A stretch of 64,000 bases of DNA from Lysobacter antibioticus (GTDB lineage Bacteria; Pseudomonadota; Gammaproteobacteria; Xanthomonadales; Xanthomonadaceae), in assembly GCF_001442535.1 (NCBI RefSeq), contig NZ_CP013141.1, forward strand, positions 4,455,738-4,519,737, written 5' to 3'. The notes beneath the pieces were generated by a model. The model worked only from the letters and a program-made list of their open reading frames with translations, was not told where the DNA came from and made no database searches. Made by a program: the position numbers and the translations under genes. Below, piece after piece: positions 15,985-24,970 of the stretch (within the stretch, counting starts at the first letter, position 1; each line of letters starts with the position of its first letter).

Positions 15985-17415
15985 TCAGGCTTCGCGGGTG
16001 CAGCCGGTCTCGCGCGGGTCGACCTCGTGCGGCGATTCCTCGGCCATGCGCCGGGCCAGGCGCTCGGGCTCGCTGGAGCGCATGAAGCGCGTGCACAGCA
16101 GCACCGAGGCCACGGTCAGGCCGGCGATCAGGCCGATCCACATGCCCTTCGGGCCCCAACCCAGGCCCAGGCCCAGGCCGGCGCCGACCGGCATGCCGAC
16201 GCCCCAATAGGCCAGCGCGGCCAGGATCATCGGCCTGCGGGTGTCCTTGAGCCCGCGCAGCGCGCCGGCCGACAGCACCTGGATGCCGTCGGGGAACTGG
16301 AACGCGGCGGCGTACAGCAGCAGCGAAGCGGCCAGGGTCGCGACCGCGGCGTCGGCGGTGTAGAAGCTCACCAGCAGGTCGTTGGCGGTCAGCAGCAGGA
16401 TGCCCGAGAGCAACTGGGTGCCGACCACGATCGCATAGCCGGCGAACGCGGCATTGCGCACGCCGTGGTAGTCGCGCCGGCCCAGGGAATGGCCGACCCG
16501 CACCGTGGTCGCCTCGGCCAGCCCCATCGGCACCATGAAGCACAGCGCCGACAGATTGATCGCGATCTGGTGCGCCGACGCCGGCACTTCGCCGAGGCGG
16601 CCGATCAACAGCGCGGTGACGATGAACAGACTGCCCTCCATCAACACCGTCACGCCGATCGGCAGGCCGGTCGCGAGCAGGCCGCGGATGGTCGGCCAAT
16701 GCGGCGGGTCGAAGCGCTCGAACAGGCGCAGGTCGGCGAAGCGCCTGGCCTTGCGCAGCACCAGGAAGAAGCCGATCGCCTGCACCCACAGCATCGCCGC
16801 CGAGGCGATGCCGAGCCCGCCCGCGCCCATTTCCGGCAGGCCGAACTTGCCGAAGGTCAGCACATAGCCCAGTGGCAGCAGGATCAACAGGCCGCCGGCG
16901 CTGAGCAGCATCGTCGGCAGAGTCCAGTGCAGGCCTTCGCTGAGATAGCGCATGCAGAAGAACAGGGTCAGCGCCGGCACGCCCCAGCGGATGCCGTGCA
17001 GGAAGTCGCGCGCGCCGGGAATGATCTCCGCCGCGATCCCCATCGCCGCCAGCGCGTGCGGGATCAGAGTCAGGAACGCAAACAGAAACACGCTCAGCAG
17101 CACCGCCATCCACAAGGCCTGGCGGAACAAGCCGCCGATTTCGCCTCGGCGGCCGGCGCCTTCGAGCTGGGATACCGACGGCGGCACCGATAGCAGGGTG
17201 CCGATCGGCACCATCATCGGCAGCCACCACAAGGCGGTGCCGATGGTGACCGAGGCCAGCGTGGTGGTGCTGTGGTGGCCGGCGAGGGTGTTGTCGACGA
17301 AGCCGATCAGCCCGGTGGAAACGTGGCCGGCGACGAGCGGCGCGGCCAGGACGACGGTGGTACGGATCTCTCCGGCCAGACCGGCGCGGGAGATGGAAGG
17401 GGATGACGCAGACAT
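15985..17415 (-). CDS. MATE family multidrug/toxin exporter
   Basis: A 476-residue integral membrane transporter with about 12 spans in two MatE repeats. NorM-like features include APLVAGHVSTGLIGFVDN in the first span pair and HQIAINLSALCFMVPMGLAEATTVRVGHSLG in the second repeat. Such proteins export cationic drugs or metabolites using sodium or proton gradients. The C-terminal 40 residues are charged and cytoplasmic. It is transcribed in the same direction as sppA, 112 bp before it, so a shared transcript is possible but not required. Substrate unknown. Confidence 0.92.
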   Translation of the reverse strand: MSASSPSISRAGLAGEIRTTVVLAAPLVAGHVSTGLIGFVDNTLAGHHSTTTLASVTIGTALWWLPMMVPIGTLLSVPPSVSQLEGAGRRGEIGGLFRQALWMAVLLSVFLFAFLTLIPHALAAMGIAAEIIPGARDFLHGIRWGVPALTLFFCMRYLSEGLHWTLPTMLLSAGGLLILLPLGYVLTFGKFGLPEMGAGGLGIASAAMLWVQAIGFFLVLRKARRFADLRLFERFDPPHWPTIRGLLATGLPIGVTVLMEGSLFIVTALLIGRLGEVPASAHQIAINLSALCFMVPMGLAEATTVRVGHSLGRRDYHGVRNAAFAGYAIVVGTQLLSGILLLTANDLLVSFYTADAAVATLAASLLLYAAAFQFPDGIQVLSAGALRGLKDTRRPMILAALAYWGVGMPVGAGLGLGLGWGPKGMWIGLIAGLTVASVLLCTRFMRSSEPERLARRMAEESPHEVDPRETGCTREA

Positions 17416-17537
17416 GGGAGAGGACCAACAGCACGACTGCGGCCGCGCATCCGGTCTAGGGCGCTGGCGCCGGGTCGCGGCGGACGGCTATCTTACCCGC
17501 TCGAAAGTGAAGGCCGGGGAGCCTGATCGATTCCAGC

Positions 17538-19016
17538 ATGACTGACTCTTCATCTTCGCCTGCCGGCGGCCACGGCGATCTCACCCATTGCGAGAACTGC
17601 CAGACCTTGTTGCAGGGGCATTACTGCCATGTCTGCAGCCAGTCGGTGGTCAATCCGATCCGCCACGCCGGCCACGCCCTGGAGGAAGTGTTCGAGTCGT
17701 TCTGGCATCTGGACGGGCGCATTTTCCGCACTTTGCGCGATCTGCTGTCTCCGGGCCGGGTGGCCCGCAACTACATCGGCGGCCACCGCGTGCGCTATGT
17801 CGCGCCGCTGCGGTTGTTCGTGATCGTCTCGGTGCTGACCTTCTTCGTCGCCCAGTTCGCGATCCACGTCGACGAGAACGCCCAGGGCTTCGACGTGCAC
17901 ACCATGCAGAACACCACGGTGCGCCTGGGCAACAGCAAGAAGCAGATCAAGAACGCCGACAGCATCGTCGAGGTCGAAGCGCTGCGCGCGCGCACGGTCA
18001 AGGAACTGCAGGCCGCCAGCCAGGCTGTGCCGGCCGAGGCGCGCAACGCCATCGACACCTCGATCAACACGATCAACCGCCAAGCCGACAAGCGCATCGA
18101 GAAGTTGCGCGTCGAGCAGGGCCTCGATGCGAAGCAGGTCGCCGAACAGAAAGCGGCCGGCGTGCGCGACGCGTTCGTGCCCAAGACCGGCACCCTCGAA
18201 GCGGCCAAGACCCTGGCCGAGGTCGAACGCGTGCGCGACGAGCGCATCGCGCCGCTGCAGGCCGGACTGGCCAAGCTGGCGCCGAAATCCGTCGCCGCGA
18301 TCGAGCAGGCCAACAAGATCCGCCTGGTCAACGCCGAAGCCGGCTGCCGCGCCGCCCAGTTGCAACAGCTGCACGCGCTGGCCAGCGAAGGGCCGGTCGC
18401 GCGCAAGTCCGACCCGGAGCGCTACGGCGAGGTCGATTGCGAAGACATCGGCGATCCGCTGTCGTTCAACGGCAAGGCCTGGAACGCGCAGACCAATCCG
18501 CTGACCGTGAGCTGGTGGCCGAAGGCCGCCAACGACTGGCTCAACAAGCAGGTCGGCCGCGGCGAAGCCAACATCAAGCGCCTGCGCAAGGAACCCTGGC
18601 GCTATGTGCACACGCTGATCAGCGCGGTGCCGACCGCCCTGTTCCTGATGGTGCCGCTGTTCGCCCTGCTGCTGAAGATCGCCTACCTGGGCTCGGGGCG
18701 CGGCTATCTCGAACACCTGGCGGTCGCGCTCTACAGCCACGTCTACCTGTGCCTGTCGATCCTGGCGATGTTCGTGTTGATGCTGCTCGGCGGCGCGATC
18801 ACCCCGCACTGGCCGGGCTTCGTCTGGATCGGCGGCTGGGGCATCGGCCTGCTCTGGGCGTGGATGCCGATCTATCTGTTGATCATGCAAAAGCGCGTGT
18901 ACGGCAACGGTTGGCTGGTGACCCTGTTGCGCTACAGCGTGATCGGAACGCTGTATTTCTTCCTGCTGACCTTCGCCGCGATGATCCTGGCGGTGGCCGC
19001 CGTGGTGCGGATGTGA
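17538..19016 (+). CDS. DUF3667 membrane protein with zinc-ribbon N-terminus
   Basis: A 492-residue protein. Residues 18-37 hold a four-cysteine ribbon (CENCQTLLQGHYCHVCSQS). The DUF3667 helix region follows (HALEEVFESFWHLDGRIFRTLRDLLSPGRVARNYI, then a first span at about 95-115). Residues about 130-310 are a hydrophilic, Ala/Glu/Lys-rich, probably coiled-coil insertion on the far side of the membrane. Four more spans occupy residues 365-490. DUF3667 proteins are widespread in Xanthomonadaceae and Bacteroidetes without a known role. The stop overlaps the GTG start of a DUF4286 gene, implying coupled translation. Confidence 0.86.
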   Translation: MTDSSSSPAGGHGDLTHCENCQTLLQGHYCHVCSQSVVNPIRHAGHALEEVFESFWHLDGRIFRTLRDLLSPGRVARNYIGGHRVRYVAPLRLFVIVSVLTFFVAQFAIHVDENAQGFDVHTMQNTTVRLGNSKKQIKNADSIVEVEALRARTVKELQAASQAVPAEARNAIDTSINTINRQADKRIEKLRVEQGLDAKQVAEQKAAGVRDAFVPKTGTLEAAKTLAEVERVRDERIAPLQAGLAKLAPKSVAAIEQANKIRLVNAEAGCRAAQLQQLHALASEGPVARKSDPERYGEVDCEDIGDPLSFNGKAWNAQTNPLTVSWWPKAANDWLNKQVGRGEANIKRLRKEPWRYVHTLISAVPTALFLMVPLFALLLKIAYLGSGRGYLEHLAVALYSHVYLCLSILAMFVLMLLGGAITPHWPGFVWIGGWGIGLLWAWMPIYLLIMQKRVYGNGWLVTLLRYSVIGTLYFFLLTFAAMILAVAAVVRM

Positions 19017-19342
19017 GCGCGCATTGCGCCGGCGGGGTCGTCTACGAGGTCACGCTCGACCTCGACGACGCCATCGCCGGCGAATATCTGCAGTGGCTGC
19101 GCGCGCATATCGCCGAGATCTGTGCCCTGCCGGGCTTTCTCGGCGCCGACTTGCACGAAACCCTGGAACCCTCGGCGCCGGACGGCCGCGTCGGTTTGTG
19201 CGTGCAGTACCGCCTGCGCGACCAGGCCGCGCTCGAGGACTACCTGCGCGAACATGCGCCGCGGCTGCGTGCCGACGGCATGGCGCGTTTCGGCGGCCGC
19301 TTCAACGCCTCGCGCCGGGTGCTGCGGACGCTGCCGCGCTGA
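19013..19342 (+). CDS. DUF4286 family protein
   Basis: A 109-residue soluble protein matching DUF4286: VVYEVTLDLDDAIAGEYLQWLRAHIAEICALPGF near the start (dimeric alpha-beta barrel-like fold) and LCVQYRLRDQAALEDYL in the middle. The GTG at 19013 overlaps the DUF3667 TGA, which is the only start consistent with the family N-terminus. DUF4286 often sits beside such membrane proteins in this group; function unknown, although the fold resembles small ligand-binding ABM/EthD-type proteins. Confidence 0.85.
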   Translation: MSAHCAGGVVYEVTLDLDDAIAGEYLQWLRAHIAEICALPGFLGADLHETLEPSAPDGRVGLCVQYRLRDQAALEDYLREHAPRLRADGMARFGGRFNASRRVLRTLPR

Positions 19343-19396
19343 CTGGCGGGAAGCTTGCGGAGTTGCACTGATGCTCCGGCGCCGACGGCGCGACGC

Positions 19397-19714
19397 TCAG
19401 GCCGTCGCCGCCTTCGCCCCCACCACCGCGGTCGGCGCGTAATGCCGCATCTCCTCGATCGCGCCGATGTAACCTCGGATCGCGGCGAGGAACTCGCGGA
19501 ACTCCGGGCTGCCGCGAAAGCCCTGCAGATGGCCCTGCGCGCTGTCCCACTCGATCCGCAGCAGATAGCGGTGCGGTTCGTCGACGCAGCGCGAGAGTTC
19601 GTAGGCCAGACAATGCCTGGATGCGTCCAGCACGACAGCGGCGCGCGCGTAGTCGCGCTCGAAGGCCTCGCAGGCGTCGGGCTCGAGGGTGTAGCGGATG
19701 TATTCGACGATCAT
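19397..19714 (-). CDS. ABM-domain protein, putative antibiotic biosynthesis-type monooxygenase
   Basis: A 105-residue single-domain protein (MIVEYIRYTLEPDACEAFER, then HRYLLRIEWDSAQGHLQGFRGS and FLAAIRGYIGAIEEMRHY) typical of the dimeric alpha-beta barrel ABM superfamily. Members include quinol monooxygenases and heme-degrading enzymes, but many act without a known substrate. Monocistronic; convergent with the DUF4286 gene. Confidence 0.8.
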   Translation of the reverse strand: MIVEYIRYTLEPDACEAFERDYARAAVVLDASRHCLAYELSRCVDEPHRYLLRIEWDSAQGHLQGFRGSPEFREFLAAIRGYIGAIEEMRHYAPTAVVGAKAATA

Positions 19715-19806
19715 GCGCAGGCCTGGCGGAGGGTCGCGCCGAAGCTAACAGGCCGCGGCGACGGCAGATGTAACAAGGCTTGCCGCCGCCACCGCCGTCA
19801 CAACGC

Positions 19807-20451
19807 TCAGCGCTGCAGTTCTTCGCTGAGCCAGGCGCCGCGGTTCGGCGCCGGGGTCGCCAGCAGCCCGCTGCGCAGGCGCTGGCGGTCGTGCGGCGGC
19901 GTGCGCTGGACCAGCACCGCCAGATCCTTGCGTTGCATCGGCGTCATCGCGCGCAAGGCCTCGCGCATGGCGCCGTGCTGGGCTTCGGGCATCTGCGCCA
20001 GCAAGGGCTGCAAGGCCGGGTAGTCGGCGCCGAGCGCGGGGCCGAGCAACCAACCGCGGCGATCGCTGCGGTCGATGGCGTCGAACTGCGCGCGCAGGGC
20101 GAGTTGCTGGTCCGGCGGCAGGGCCGCGTAGCGCGCCGCCGCGGCCTGGGCCTGGGCGCGTTCCTGCGCGCTCAAGGCCTGCCAGGCCAGATAGCGTTCG
20201 CGGCGTTCGCCGCGTTGCGCCGCGCTCAGGGCATCCCACTGCGCCGCGCTGTGGTTGAAGTCGCGGCGCTGATCCGGGCTCCAGCCGGCCCAGCGCTTGG
20301 CGTTTTCCTGCAGGCGCGCCTGTACCGACGGCGGCAGGCGCTGCAGGATCTCGCCGAGATCGGGCGGCACGGCCGCGGCCGGGGTCAGCACCGCCACGGC
20401 AGCCAGGGCCAGGCCGCATATCCAACGGCGCGGGGAATCACTGCGGCGCAT
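19807..20451 (-). CDS. DUF3106 exported protein
   Basis: A 214-residue protein with an N-terminal signal peptide (WICGLALAAVAVLTPAAA) and repeated helix motifs of DUF3106: RWAGWSPDQRRDF, QWDALSAAQRGERRERYLAWQALSAQERAQ and YAALPPDQQLALR. Related helical proteins resemble periplasmic stress sensors of the Spy/CpxP/zinc-resistance type. Its start overlaps the end of the sigma-region-4-like gene by 14 bp, so both are made together; a sensor plus membrane regulator pairing is an inference from this coupling. Confidence 0.85.
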   Translation of the reverse strand: MRRSDSPRRWICGLALAAVAVLTPAAAVPPDLGEILQRLPPSVQARLQENAKRWAGWSPDQRRDFNHSAAQWDALSAAQRGERRERYLAWQALSAQERAQAQAAAARYAALPPDQQLALRAQFDAIDRSDRRGWLLGPALGADYPALQPLLAQMPEAQHGAMREALRAMTPMQRKDLAVLVQRTPPHDRQRLRSGLLATPAPNRGAWLSEELQR

Positions 20452-21469
20452 CGCTGCTCTCCAGGCCTTCGCTTTCGGGGGCGTCGGTTTCCGAACCCGG
20501 CGCCGGCATGGCGGCGGGGGCCTCGGCGGCCGCCGGCGCGTCGGCCGGAGCCGGCGCCAACAGCGGGATCGTGCCGGCGTCGCGGGCGGCGAGCCAGCTG
20601 TGGAAGTCGACTTCGGCCGCGGCGGCCTGGCCGTCGGGGTCGGCGAGCAACGCGAAATCGCGGTGGGCGATCAGCCCGGCCTCGTGGCTGTAGCGCTGGG
20701 CCGGGGCGGCGGCCTCGGGCAAGGGGCTGACCCGCACCCCGTCGGGGCCGCCGAGCCAGCCGCCGGCGAGCCCGCCGAACGGCCAGAAGGTCGCCGCGAA
20801 CGCCAGCGCGCACAGCGCCAGCAGGCTCCACAACACGGGCATCAGCCAGCGCGGACGCAAGCGCGGCGGGGCCTCGGCACGGTCGCCGGCAGTGGCGGTT
20901 ACCGCCACGCCCTGCAGGGCCGCCTCGCGGACCTGGCCGAGACGGGCCAGGCGTTCGGCCGGCAGGGTCTTGATGCGGCGGTGCACCTGCTCGCGCAGTT
21001 GCTGCCAGGCCTGCGGGTCGGCGCGGCCATCGGCATGACGCGGCAGGGCGCGTTGCAGCGCGAGGCGATAGGTCGCCGGGGCGACGCCGAGCACCGCGGC
21101 GGCCTCGCCTTCGCCGAGCCCGGCGGCCAGGCGCAGCAACAGGGCGGCGCGCGGACCGCTGCCGAGATCGGCGAGACGGTCGGTGGCCTCGACCGCGATC
21201 GCGACCGGGGTGCGGTGGCGCAGGCCGGGCTGGGTCAGCAACAGCGCCCAGAACCGGGTCGGCCAGTCGCTGAGCGAGGCGTCGGCGGCGACCTGGCGGA
21301 AACCGGCCATCGCCGAAGCCAGCGCGGCATCGCCGGCGCCGGCATCGCCGGCCTGCAATTCGGCCAGGACCGCGCCGCGCCGTTCGACGCCCCGGAGGAA
21401 GGCCGAGAGGGCGGCCGGAGCGTTTTGCCGGGGGGCGGAAGAGCTGGGGGACGGGGGTCTGGAACTCAT
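20438..21469 (-). CDS. Membrane-anchored protein with sigma-factor region 4-like domain
   Basis: A 343-residue protein. Residues about 70-165 resemble sigma-70 region 4 (ADLGSGPRAALLLRLAAGLG, GEGEAAAVLGVAPATYRLALQRALP), i.e. a DNA-binding helix-turn-helix. Residues about 205-230 form a single membrane span (WLMPVLWSLLALCALAFAATF). The periplasmic part (230-343) ends in an Ala/Pro/Glu-rich tail. Region 2, needed for a complete sigma factor, is not recognisable. Start at 21469 (MSSRPPSPSS); a 64-residue upstream extension of the frame is not protein-like. The downstream gene is a DUF3106 protein. Possibly a one-component membrane regulator. Confidence 0.75.
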   Translation of the reverse strand: MSSRPPSPSSSAPRQNAPAALSAFLRGVERRGAVLAELQAGDAGAGDAALASAMAGFRQVAADASLSDWPTRFWALLLTQPGLRHRTPVAIAVEATDRLADLGSGPRAALLLRLAAGLGEGEAAAVLGVAPATYRLALQRALPRHADGRADPQAWQQLREQVHRRIKTLPAERLARLGQVREAALQGVAVTATAGDRAEAPPRLRPRWLMPVLWSLLALCALAFAATFWPFGGLAGGWLGGPDGVRVSPLPEAAAPAQRYSHEAGLIAHRDFALLADPDGQAAAAEVDFHSWLAARDAGTIPLLAPAPADAPAAAEAPAAMPAPGSETDAPESEGLESSDAPQ

Positions 21470-21775
21470 CGGAACGACTTCACCATACGCTCCATCATAG
21501 CGAGGCTGGCGGCGTGCAAAACCGCTTGACAAAGCGCCGACGCGCGCCAGCGCGAAGCAGGACGCGGCCTGCGACCAAAAGTGGTTGTGCACAGCAGTAA
21601 TGGAAACGTCATGAAGCCTCGGTTGGCCGGCGGCGAGAACCGCATGACAGCCATGTTTCACGGCTAACGTGCTGATAAATATACGAATAACCGCGTTGGC
21701 ACTTTTTTCACCAACCTAACCCGAGGGCTTATTTCAACGCTCTCGCGCATCGCTGCCGACCCGCCATGCACAGAT

Positions 21776-21798
21776 TTATCCACAGCCCGTGTGGATAA
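21776..21798. promoter_or_regulatory. Two perfect DnaA boxes in inverted orientation
   Basis: TTATCCACA at 21776-21784 and TGTGGATAA at 21790-21798 are both exact matches to the high-affinity DnaA 9-mer, separated by 5 bp, 115 bp upstream of the priA start. This suggests DnaA control of priA transcription. No further boxes, 13-mers or dnaA gene were seen here, so it does not look like oriC. Confidence 0.65.
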
Positions 21799-21825
21799 GG
21801 GGGATTTCCCTTGGTATACCGCAAG

Positions 21826-21847
21826 TTACGTGATTATTGTCACGTAA
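21826..21847. promoter_or_regulatory. Inverted repeat TTACGTGA-N6-TCACGTAA upstream of priA
   Basis: A perfect 8-bp inverted repeat with a 6-bp spacer, 65 bp before the priA ATG. Its dimensions fit a dimeric repressor site (GntR/TetR-like spacing), but no adjacent regulator gene explains it. Confidence 0.45.
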
Positions 21848-21912
21848 TAGCGAGCTATGGCCTGCAACTCCTTCGGCTGCCGCCGATCGTTCCCGGTCGC
21901 TAGACTGGCGTC

Positions 21913-24165
21913 ATGCCCGAGGCCCTGTTTCCACCGCCGTCGACCGTCTGGCGCGTCGCTCTGCCGCTGCCGTTGCCGCGGCTGTTCGACTATCTGCCGC
22001 CTGCGAGCCAGGCCGACGGCGACGCCGCGGTCGGCCACCGCGTGCGGGTGCCGTTCGGCCGCCGCGAGCTGGTCGGGGTGGTCGCCGAAGTCGGTGCGCC
22101 CGAGTACGAAGCCGACCCGGCCGCGCTCAAGACCGCCCTGGGCCGGATCGACGCCGACCCGCTGCTGCACGGCGAGCTGTTCGATTCGCTGCGCTGGCTG
22201 GCACGCTACACCCACGCCCCGCTCGGCGAAGTCCTGGCGACCGCCCTGCCCGGGCCGCTGCGCCACGGCGAGCCGCTGCCCGATACCCATGCCTGGGCCT
22301 GGTGCCTGACCGAGGCCGGCCGCACCGGCCGCGAAGGTCTGCGCGCCGGCCGCCCGCGCCGCCTCGCCGACCTGCTGCAGGACGGCCCCCTGGACGAAGA
22401 CCGTCTCGACGAGGCCCTGGACGACTGGCGCAGCGCCGCGCGGGCCCTGGCCAAGCGCGGGCTGGCCGAACGCATCGCGGTGCCGGCCAGCGCGCACGCC
22501 CCGGCACCGCGCCCGGGGCCGGCGCTCAACGAGGAACAGCAGGACGCCGTCGACACGGTGTTGGCCGCCGATGGCTTCGTGCCGTTCCTGCTCGACGGCG
22601 TCACCGGCAGCGGCAAGACCGAGGTCTACCTGCACGCGATCGCCGACTGCCTGGCGCGCGGCAAGCAGGCCCTGGTGTTGGTGCCGGAGATCGGCCTGAC
22701 CCCGCAGACCCTGGCGCGCTTTCGCGCCCGCCTCGGCGTGCCGATCCACGCCCTGCACTCGGGCCTGTCCGACGGCGAACGCGCCCGCACCTGGGCCGCG
22801 TTCGCGCGCGGCGAAGCGCGGGTCGCGGTCGGCACCCGCTCGGCGGTGTTCCTGCCGCTGCTGCAGCCGGGCCTGATCGTGATCGACGAGGAACACGACG
22901 GCAGCTTCAAGCAGCAGGACGGCATCCGTTACCACGCCCGCGATTTCGCCCTGGTCCGGGCCAAGGCTTTGAACATCCCGATCCTGCTCGGCAGCGCCAC
23001 CCCGTCGCTGGAGTCGCTGCGCAACGTCCAGGCCGGGCGCTACGGTCATCTGCGCCTGCAACGCCGCGCCGGCCAGGCGCAAGCGCCGCAGGTGCGGGTG
23101 GTCGACGTGCGCAAACGCCCCATCGAGGCCGGCCTGTCGCCGGAACTGGTCGACGCCATCGCCCAGGGCCTCCACGCCGGCGGCCAGGTGCTGGTGTTCA
23201 AGAACCGGCGCGGCTATGCGCCGGTGCTGCTGTGCCACGACTGCGGCTGGACCGCGCACTGCCCGCGTTGCAGCACGCCGCTCAAGGGCACGCCGATGAC
23301 CGTGCACGGCGGCGGCCGGCGCCTGCAATGCCACCACTGCGGCACGCGCCGGCCGGCACCGAACGCCTGCCCCGACTGCGGCGGCCTGGCCCTGCAATCG
23401 CAGGGCGCCGGCACCGAACGCATCGAAGAGTCCTTGAGCGCGCGCTTCCCCGATTACCCGGTGCGCCGCATCGACCGCGGCACCACCCAGCGCCGCGACG
23501 CGCTCGAACAGCATCTGGCCGAGTTCGGCACCGCGCCCGGCATCCTGGTCGGCACGCAGATGCTCGCCAAGGGCCACGACCTGCCGAACCTGACCCTGGT
23601 CGCGGTGGTCGGCATCGACGAAGGCTTGTTCAGCGCCGACTTCCGCGCGCCGGAGAAACTCGCCCAACTATTGATCCAGGTGGCCGGCCGCGCCGGCCGC
23701 GCCGACAAGCTCGGGCAGGTGCTGCTGCAGACCCATCACCCCGAGCATCCGTTGCTGCATACGCTGTTGACCGGCGGCTATGCCGCGTTCGCCGAAACCG
23801 AACTGGCGCAACGCGAAGCCGCCGACTTTCCGCCGTTCGCGCACATGGCCCTGCTGCGCGCCGAAGCGCAAGACGTCGACGTCGCCAACGCCTTCCTGGC
23901 CAAGGCACGACGCGAGCTCGATGCCTTCGCCGATCCGCGCCGACGCCCCGCGCCGGGACAGCGCCCGGCCCTGGAAATCAACGGCCCCTTGCCGGCGCCG
24001 ATGCCGCGCCGTGCCGGTTACCAGCGCGCGCAATTGATCCTGACCGCGCTGGAACGGCGCCACCTGCACGCCGCACTCGATGCCGCCCTGCCGGCGATCT
24101 ACGCCTGCCCGGAAGCGCGCAAGGTGCGCTGGTCGCTGGATGTGGATCCGATCGATTTGTATTGA
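21913..24165 (+). CDS. priA: Primosomal protein N' (replication restart helicase PriA)
   Basis: A 750-residue superfamily 2 helicase that recognises collapsed forks and reloads the replisome. N-terminal 3'-end-binding domain (residues 1-110), winged helix, then the helicase core with Walker A GVTGSGKTEVY (Lys235), motif II VIDEEHDGS, GSATPSLES, and motif VI QVAGRAGRADK. Between the helicase lobes is the zinc-binding insertion with eight cysteines (CHDCGW, CPRC, CHHCG, CPDCGG). Full length for the family. The ATG at 21913 starts at the standard position. Its upstream region has two perfect DnaA boxes. Confidence 0.98.
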   Translation: MPEALFPPPSTVWRVALPLPLPRLFDYLPPASQADGDAAVGHRVRVPFGRRELVGVVAEVGAPEYEADPAALKTALGRIDADPLLHGELFDSLRWLARYTHAPLGEVLATALPGPLRHGEPLPDTHAWAWCLTEAGRTGREGLRAGRPRRLADLLQDGPLDEDRLDEALDDWRSAARALAKRGLAERIAVPASAHAPAPRPGPALNEEQQDAVDTVLAADGFVPFLLDGVTGSGKTEVYLHAIADCLARGKQALVLVPEIGLTPQTLARFRARLGVPIHALHSGLSDGERARTWAAFARGEARVAVGTRSAVFLPLLQPGLIVIDEEHDGSFKQQDGIRYHARDFALVRAKALNIPILLGSATPSLESLRNVQAGRYGHLRLQRRAGQAQAPQVRVVDVRKRPIEAGLSPELVDAIAQGLHAGGQVLVFKNRRGYAPVLLCHDCGWTAHCPRCSTPLKGTPMTVHGGGRRLQCHHCGTRRPAPNACPDCGGLALQSQGAGTERIEESLSARFPDYPVRRIDRGTTQRRDALEQHLAEFGTAPGILVGTQMLAKGHDLPNLTLVAVVGIDEGLFSADFRAPEKLAQLLIQVAGRAGRADKLGQVLLQTHHPEHPLLHTLLTGGYAAFAETELAQREAADFPPFAHMALLRAEAQDVDVANAFLAKARRELDAFADPRRRPAPGQRPALEINGPLPAPMPRRAGYQRAQLILTALERRHLHAALDAALPAIYACPEARKVRWSLDVDPIDLY

Positions 24166-24248
24166 GCCGCGCTCAGGCATCGCGCAGGAGGCCGTAGGCC
24201 GTCGCAGGCCAACACACCCTTGTCCCGCTTTAACGCGAATCTAGCCCT

Positions 24249-24354
24249 GTAGGAGCGAGTCAGTCGCGACAAGGGCCGCGCAGAGATAACGAAGCTGTCG
24301 CCATTCGTCGAAGCGGCGCGCCTTCGCCGGGGTAGGAGCGGCGCGAGCCGCGAC
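24249..24354 (+). repeat. Two REP-like GTAGGAGCG...CGCGAC elements
   Basis: Copies at 24249-24270 (GTAGGAGCGAGTCAGTCGCG type) and 24332-24354 (GTAGGAGCGGCGCGAGCCGC type). Each can form an imperfect stem (GCGGC/GCCGC). The same family recurs inverted at 25025 and four times at 59295-59607, as expected of REP sequences in Xanthomonadaceae. Confidence 0.8.
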
Positions 24355-24419
24355 ATCGTTATGACGTTCTTGCGATGTGTCGCTCAATCAAGCGAGATCA
24401 AGATCAAGATCAAACCCAA

Positions 24420-24970
24420 AGCTTCCGCCACTAAAGCGGCGGGTAACTTTCTTTTGTCAAAAGCGACAAAAGAAAGTCACCAAAGAAAAACGCTTTTGTT
24501 TTGGATCACAAGCCCGCACGAGCGGTGCCTACGCAGGGATTTTTCATACGGGACATCCCTGTCCCGATGAAAAACGGCCTGCATCCATGCAGGCCGCCCT
24601 CCGGGTCTTCTATGGCCTTCGCGAGTGCGAGACGACGCACAGCCACAACAAAATCGAAGGCAAATCAGGGCCAGGGCCATAGGCCAAGCAGAGCATTAGA
24701 AGGTATCTGCCGTTGCCGTTGCCGTGATTTCGATTGGCTTTGACGCTGTGCCGGTCAACAGTAGACCCGGAGGGCGGCGCACAGGACGTGCGCCGTTTTT
24801 CGATAGGACAAGGATGTCCTATCGAAAAATCCCGGCGCGAGCATCGCACTCGTGGCCTGTGCCCTTGCAAGGAGAGCCCTCCCTTTGGTTACTTTTGACC
24901 GAAGGGAATCCAGGCGGACTTTTGGGCTTAGCAAAAGAAAGTAACCCGGCCGCGTTAGCGGACGGAAGCT
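24420..24970. repeat. 550-bp element bounded by about 37-bp imperfect inverted repeats, non-coding
   Basis: The left end (24420-24455, AGCTTCCGCCACTAAAGCGG then GGTAACTTTCTTTT) matches the reverse complement of the right end (24933-24970) with few differences. Inside are strong hairpins: 24540-24574, GGCCTGCAT/ATGCAGGCC at 24576-24595, and a perfect 14-bp stem at 24796-24829 (TTTTTCGATAGGAC with GTCCTATCGAAAAA). A second internal pair, GACAAAAGAAAGTCACCAAAG-like and CTTTGGTTACTTTTG, lies just inside the ends. No transposase is encoded. The design is that of a non-autonomous mobile or structured-RNA element. Confidence 0.7.

Larger units (their letters stand above)
21470..21912. other. 443-bp AT-rich control region between the sigma-like gene and priA
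   Basis: Markedly more AT-rich than the surroundings between about 21660 and 21860. Holds a pair of DnaA boxes (21776-21798), a GGTATACC palindrome (21813-21820) and a TTACGTGA/TCACGTAA inverted repeat (21826-21847). No gene is seen. It serves as promoter region for priA and for the divergent sigma-like gene. Confidence 0.6.

Noticed and set aside
21470..21912. Chromosomal origin of replication
   Set aside because: Only two DnaA boxes, no 13-mer array, and no dnaA, dnaN or gyrB nearby; interpreted as gene regulation.
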